Part shown: positions 63,462 to 64,000 of the stretch, piece by piece
Layout: every line of letters begins with the position of its first letter
Position numbering within the stretch: position 1 is the stretch's first letter
Assembly: GCF_003670295.1 (NCBI RefSeq)
Contig: NZ_QXJG01000008.1
Location: 1-64,000 of the forward strand
Direction: 5' to 3'
DNA: 64,000 bases
Origin: Helicobacter burdigaliensis
Lineage (GTDB): Bacteria; Campylobacterota; Campylobacteria; Campylobacterales; Helicobacteraceae
Notes under the pieces: generated by a model
The model's input: only the letters and a program-made list of their open reading frames with translations
Told to the model about the DNA's origin: nothing
Database searches by the model: none
Translations under genes and position numbers: made by a program

Positions 63462-64000
63462 ATGGAAGTGGGAAAACTAAAACTCTCTACTCTTAGTTTA
63501 AATACGATAGAAAACATAAATAATAAGGTTTCTAATATTTCTTCCATAGCAACTTCAGAAAACTTAGAAGAAATGATTAAAAAGGGAGAGCTTTTATCAA
63601 AGGTAACATCAATTTTAGGCTCAGGAACTTTTGTGGGCGTGGGTGCTTATGCTTATGATAAGAAGCACTATTTTTCTAGTAATGCACAAGAAGAGAGTAT
63701 TCAAAGAGTAACAACACTAGAAAATAGCACAATCTTCACCCCAAAAGGCAAAGACAAATACCTTGAAACTTCCATTGGTAAAGTGGAAGTTTTTTTAGAC
63801 TTAGAAGATGATAATGACAAATATGGTGTGGGTGGTTTAAGCTATATGGGACAGCTTATTAATTTAGATATTAATCAAGATGGATTTTTAGATTCTAGTG
63901 ATAAATACTTTGATAAGCTAAAAATAAAAGGTGTCAATAAAGAAGGAGAAGAGTTTATCTATAAGCTTAGTGATGTATATAGCTCTCTTGATTTATCAGA
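63462..64000 (+). CDS. unknown protein, sigma28-regulated, cut by window edge
   Basis: The first 179 codons are open, and the gene runs off the window. The N terminus (MEVGKLKLSTLSLNTIENIN) is polar and Ser/Asn-rich, as in flagellar-secreted proteins. A hydrophobic glycine-rich stretch lies at about 50-64 (ILGSGTFVGVGAYAY). A calcium-loop-like DINQDGFLDSSD occurs at about 137-148, after VFLDLEDDNDKYGVGGLSY. No family recognised with confidence. The FliA-type promoter suggests a late flagellar or coregulated secreted protein, as with the Fed/Cia proteins of Campylobacter; this is inference. Confidence 0.7.
   Translation, partial: MEVGKLKLSTLSLNTIENINNKVSNISSIATSENLEEMIKKGELLSKVTSILGSGTFVGVGAYAYDKKHYFSSNAQEESIQRVTTLENSTIFTPKGKDKYLETSIGKVEVFLDLEDDNDKYGVGGLSYMGQLINLDINQDGFLDSSDKYFDKLKIKGVNKEGEEFIYKLSDVYSSLDLS

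Noticed and set aside
1-64000. CRISPR arrays, tRNA or rRNA genes, complete insertion sequences or prophage
   Set aside because: No regularly spaced repeats, tRNA T-loop patterns, rRNA segments, transposases, integrases or phage structural genes were seen by reading. Small RNA genes without motifs could be missed.

Overview
The window comes from an AT-rich epsilonproteobacterium, most likely an enterohepatic Helicobacter of the H. pullorum / H. canadensis type. Several neighbourhoods resemble those I recall from H. pylori and Campylobacter jejuni: ilvI-ilvH-lpxD, coaBC-hypothetical-uppS, mrdA to mltD, galU-small-murA, LPLAT-miaB-HP0268-like-nusA, a secreted SurA-like protein before ftsA-ftsZ, and serS followed by a TPR protein. 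The HtrA sequence is Helicobacter-like, while ilv, hisB and a MOMP-type porin argue against H. pylori itself. Genus is fairly secure; species is not. No rRNA, tRNA, CRISPR array or insertion sequence was recognised.

Layout. 1-1030 has no conventional gene but holds hairpins, a decayed dispersed repeat and a minus-strand 21-residue hydrophobic ORF with a strong ribosome binding site (possible type I toxin-like locus). 1034-5571 (minus) is lpxD, ilvH, ilvI and a class V aminotransferase. 5725-10748 (plus) is a sigma54-driven unknown gene, a CPA2 antiporter, htrA, a Tat-exported sulfide:quinone reductase-like flavoprotein and a tiny DUF2892 membrane protein. 10892-19248 is a type I restriction-modification locus: hsdM, hsdS, a RloC/PrrC-like ATPase with a candidate anticodon-nuclease domain, and an hsdR broken by a one-base frameshift. 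After glmS (minus), 21225-26308 carries a hydrolase-like membrane protein, a cytochrome P450, a small membrane protein, galE and a lone ATPase. A MOMP-family porin pseudogene with two lesions follows.

28328-38302 is a long minus-strand envelope block: uppS, an unknown, coaBC, mrdA, a membrane protein, a short-form N-acetylglutamate synthase-like GNAT, engB, lptA, lptC, kdsC, hisB, rlpA and an mltD-like transglycosylase. 38558-50836 (plus) is trxA-unknown-trxB, dapB, purF, a radical SAM protein, clpS-clpA, a DUF815 ATPase, galU, a small membrane protein, murA, rsmH and an FtsL-like protein. 50833-53504 (minus) is an unknown, an LPLAT, miaB and an HP0268-like protein. 53684-62751 (plus) is nusA, a PpiD/SurA-like chaperone, ftsA, ftsZ, serS and a TPR membrane protein. 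The right edge holds an 87-residue unknown (minus) and an incomplete gene behind a good sigma28 promoter.

How it fits together: most of the window is core metabolism, envelope assembly and division. The accessory interest lies in the type I locus with its putative suicide tRNase next to a broken restriction subunit, the small-peptide locus at the left edge, the P450 operon, the decaying porin, and two unknown genes carrying flagellar-class promoters (sigma54 at 5676, sigma28 at 63401).
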